This document shows, piece by piece, positions 63,963 through 64,000 of a stretch of 64,000 bases of DNA; position 1 is the first letter of the stretch, and every line of letters starts with the position of its first letter. Below the pieces are notes generated by a model that saw nothing but the letters and a program-made list of their open reading frames with translations, did no database searches and was not told the DNA's origin. A program made the translations under genes and the position numbers. The stretch is from Aquimarina acroporae (lineage in GTDB: Bacteria; Bacteroidota; Bacteroidia; Flavobacteriales; Flavobacteriaceae): positions 1 to 64,000 of the forward strand of contig NZ_JALPRE010000022.1 of the NCBI RefSeq assembly GCF_023195925.1, given 5' to 3'.

Positions 63963-64000
63963 TAAGCATCCAGCTGGTTTTTTCTAATTCTCCTATATAA

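Overview
This 64 kb window is chromosomal DNA from a member of the Bacteroidetes, almost certainly a marine Flavobacteriaceae (Aquimarina-like; the genus is inferred only from gene content). The evidence is AT-rich sequence, type IX secretion (T9SS) sorting domains, PorP/SprF, SusC-like TonB-dependent receptors with FecI/FecR regulators, DUF4249 and DUF5916 proteins, and repeated promoter elements of the Bacteroidetes type (TAnnTTTG). It looks like ordinary core chromosome with accessory stretches. I see no insertion sequence, prophage, CRISPR array, tRNA or rRNA gene. The one clear stable RNA is the SRP RNA at 8578-8675.

Layout. 1-3.5 kb: the 3' end of a large T9SS-secreted adhesin, its PorP/SprF partner, and about 1 kb of non-coding sequence with folded RNA elements and two strong terminators. 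3.5-13.8 kb: housekeeping genes (TrmH-family methyltransferase, a VOC gene broken by a stop codon, DEAD-box helicase, glutaminyl cyclase, SRP RNA, short-chain dehydrogenase, transaldolase, thioredoxin-like lipoprotein, ABC-F ATPase). 13.9-22.8 kb: one ECF sigma factor followed by two tandem paralogous receptor modules (anti-sigma, TonB receptor, DUF4249 lipoprotein). The first module has lost both halves of its surface-signalling path; the second is intact. 22.8-26.9 kb: a TetR regulator divergent from a desaturase-reductase-ferredoxin fusion and a GMC oxidoreductase, with a perfect palindrome between them. 27-28 kb: three small uncharacterised genes. 28.2-32.6 kb: leuACDB operon with a perfect terminator.

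32.8-43 kb: a helical protein of unknown function, an EamA transporter, a DUF5916 outer-membrane protein divergent from a LytS/LytTR two-component system, an RluA-family pseudouridine synthase with panB, an SnoaL-like secreted protein and L-serine dehydratase. 43.3-50.5 kb: dnaK, a small beta-barrel protein, an AlkD-like glycosylase, gamma-glutamyltransferase with an ACP phosphodiesterase, and phosphoglucosamine mutase. 50.5-53.4 kb: three tandem LpxL-type acyltransferases. 53.5-64 kb: rhomboid protease, TlpA-like thioredoxin lipoprotein, a large GAF protein, an HD-domain/Pycsar-effector (PycTM) fusion divergent from a 1,234-residue phosphoesterase/kinase-like/beta-barrel protein, and a beta-propeller lipoprotein.

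The most interesting parts are (i) the two receptor modules that share one sigma factor and a duplicated promoter motif (TTACGTGT-N13-TTCGTCAT), where anti-sigma truncation and loss of the receptor signalling domain go together; (ii) the stand-alone HD-PycTM protein and its divergent partner; (iii) the TetR-controlled lipid- or sterol-oxidation pair; and (iv) the folded RNA elements at 1371-1407 and 2867-2919. All functional calls come from reading the sequence and from family knowledge; no database search was run.
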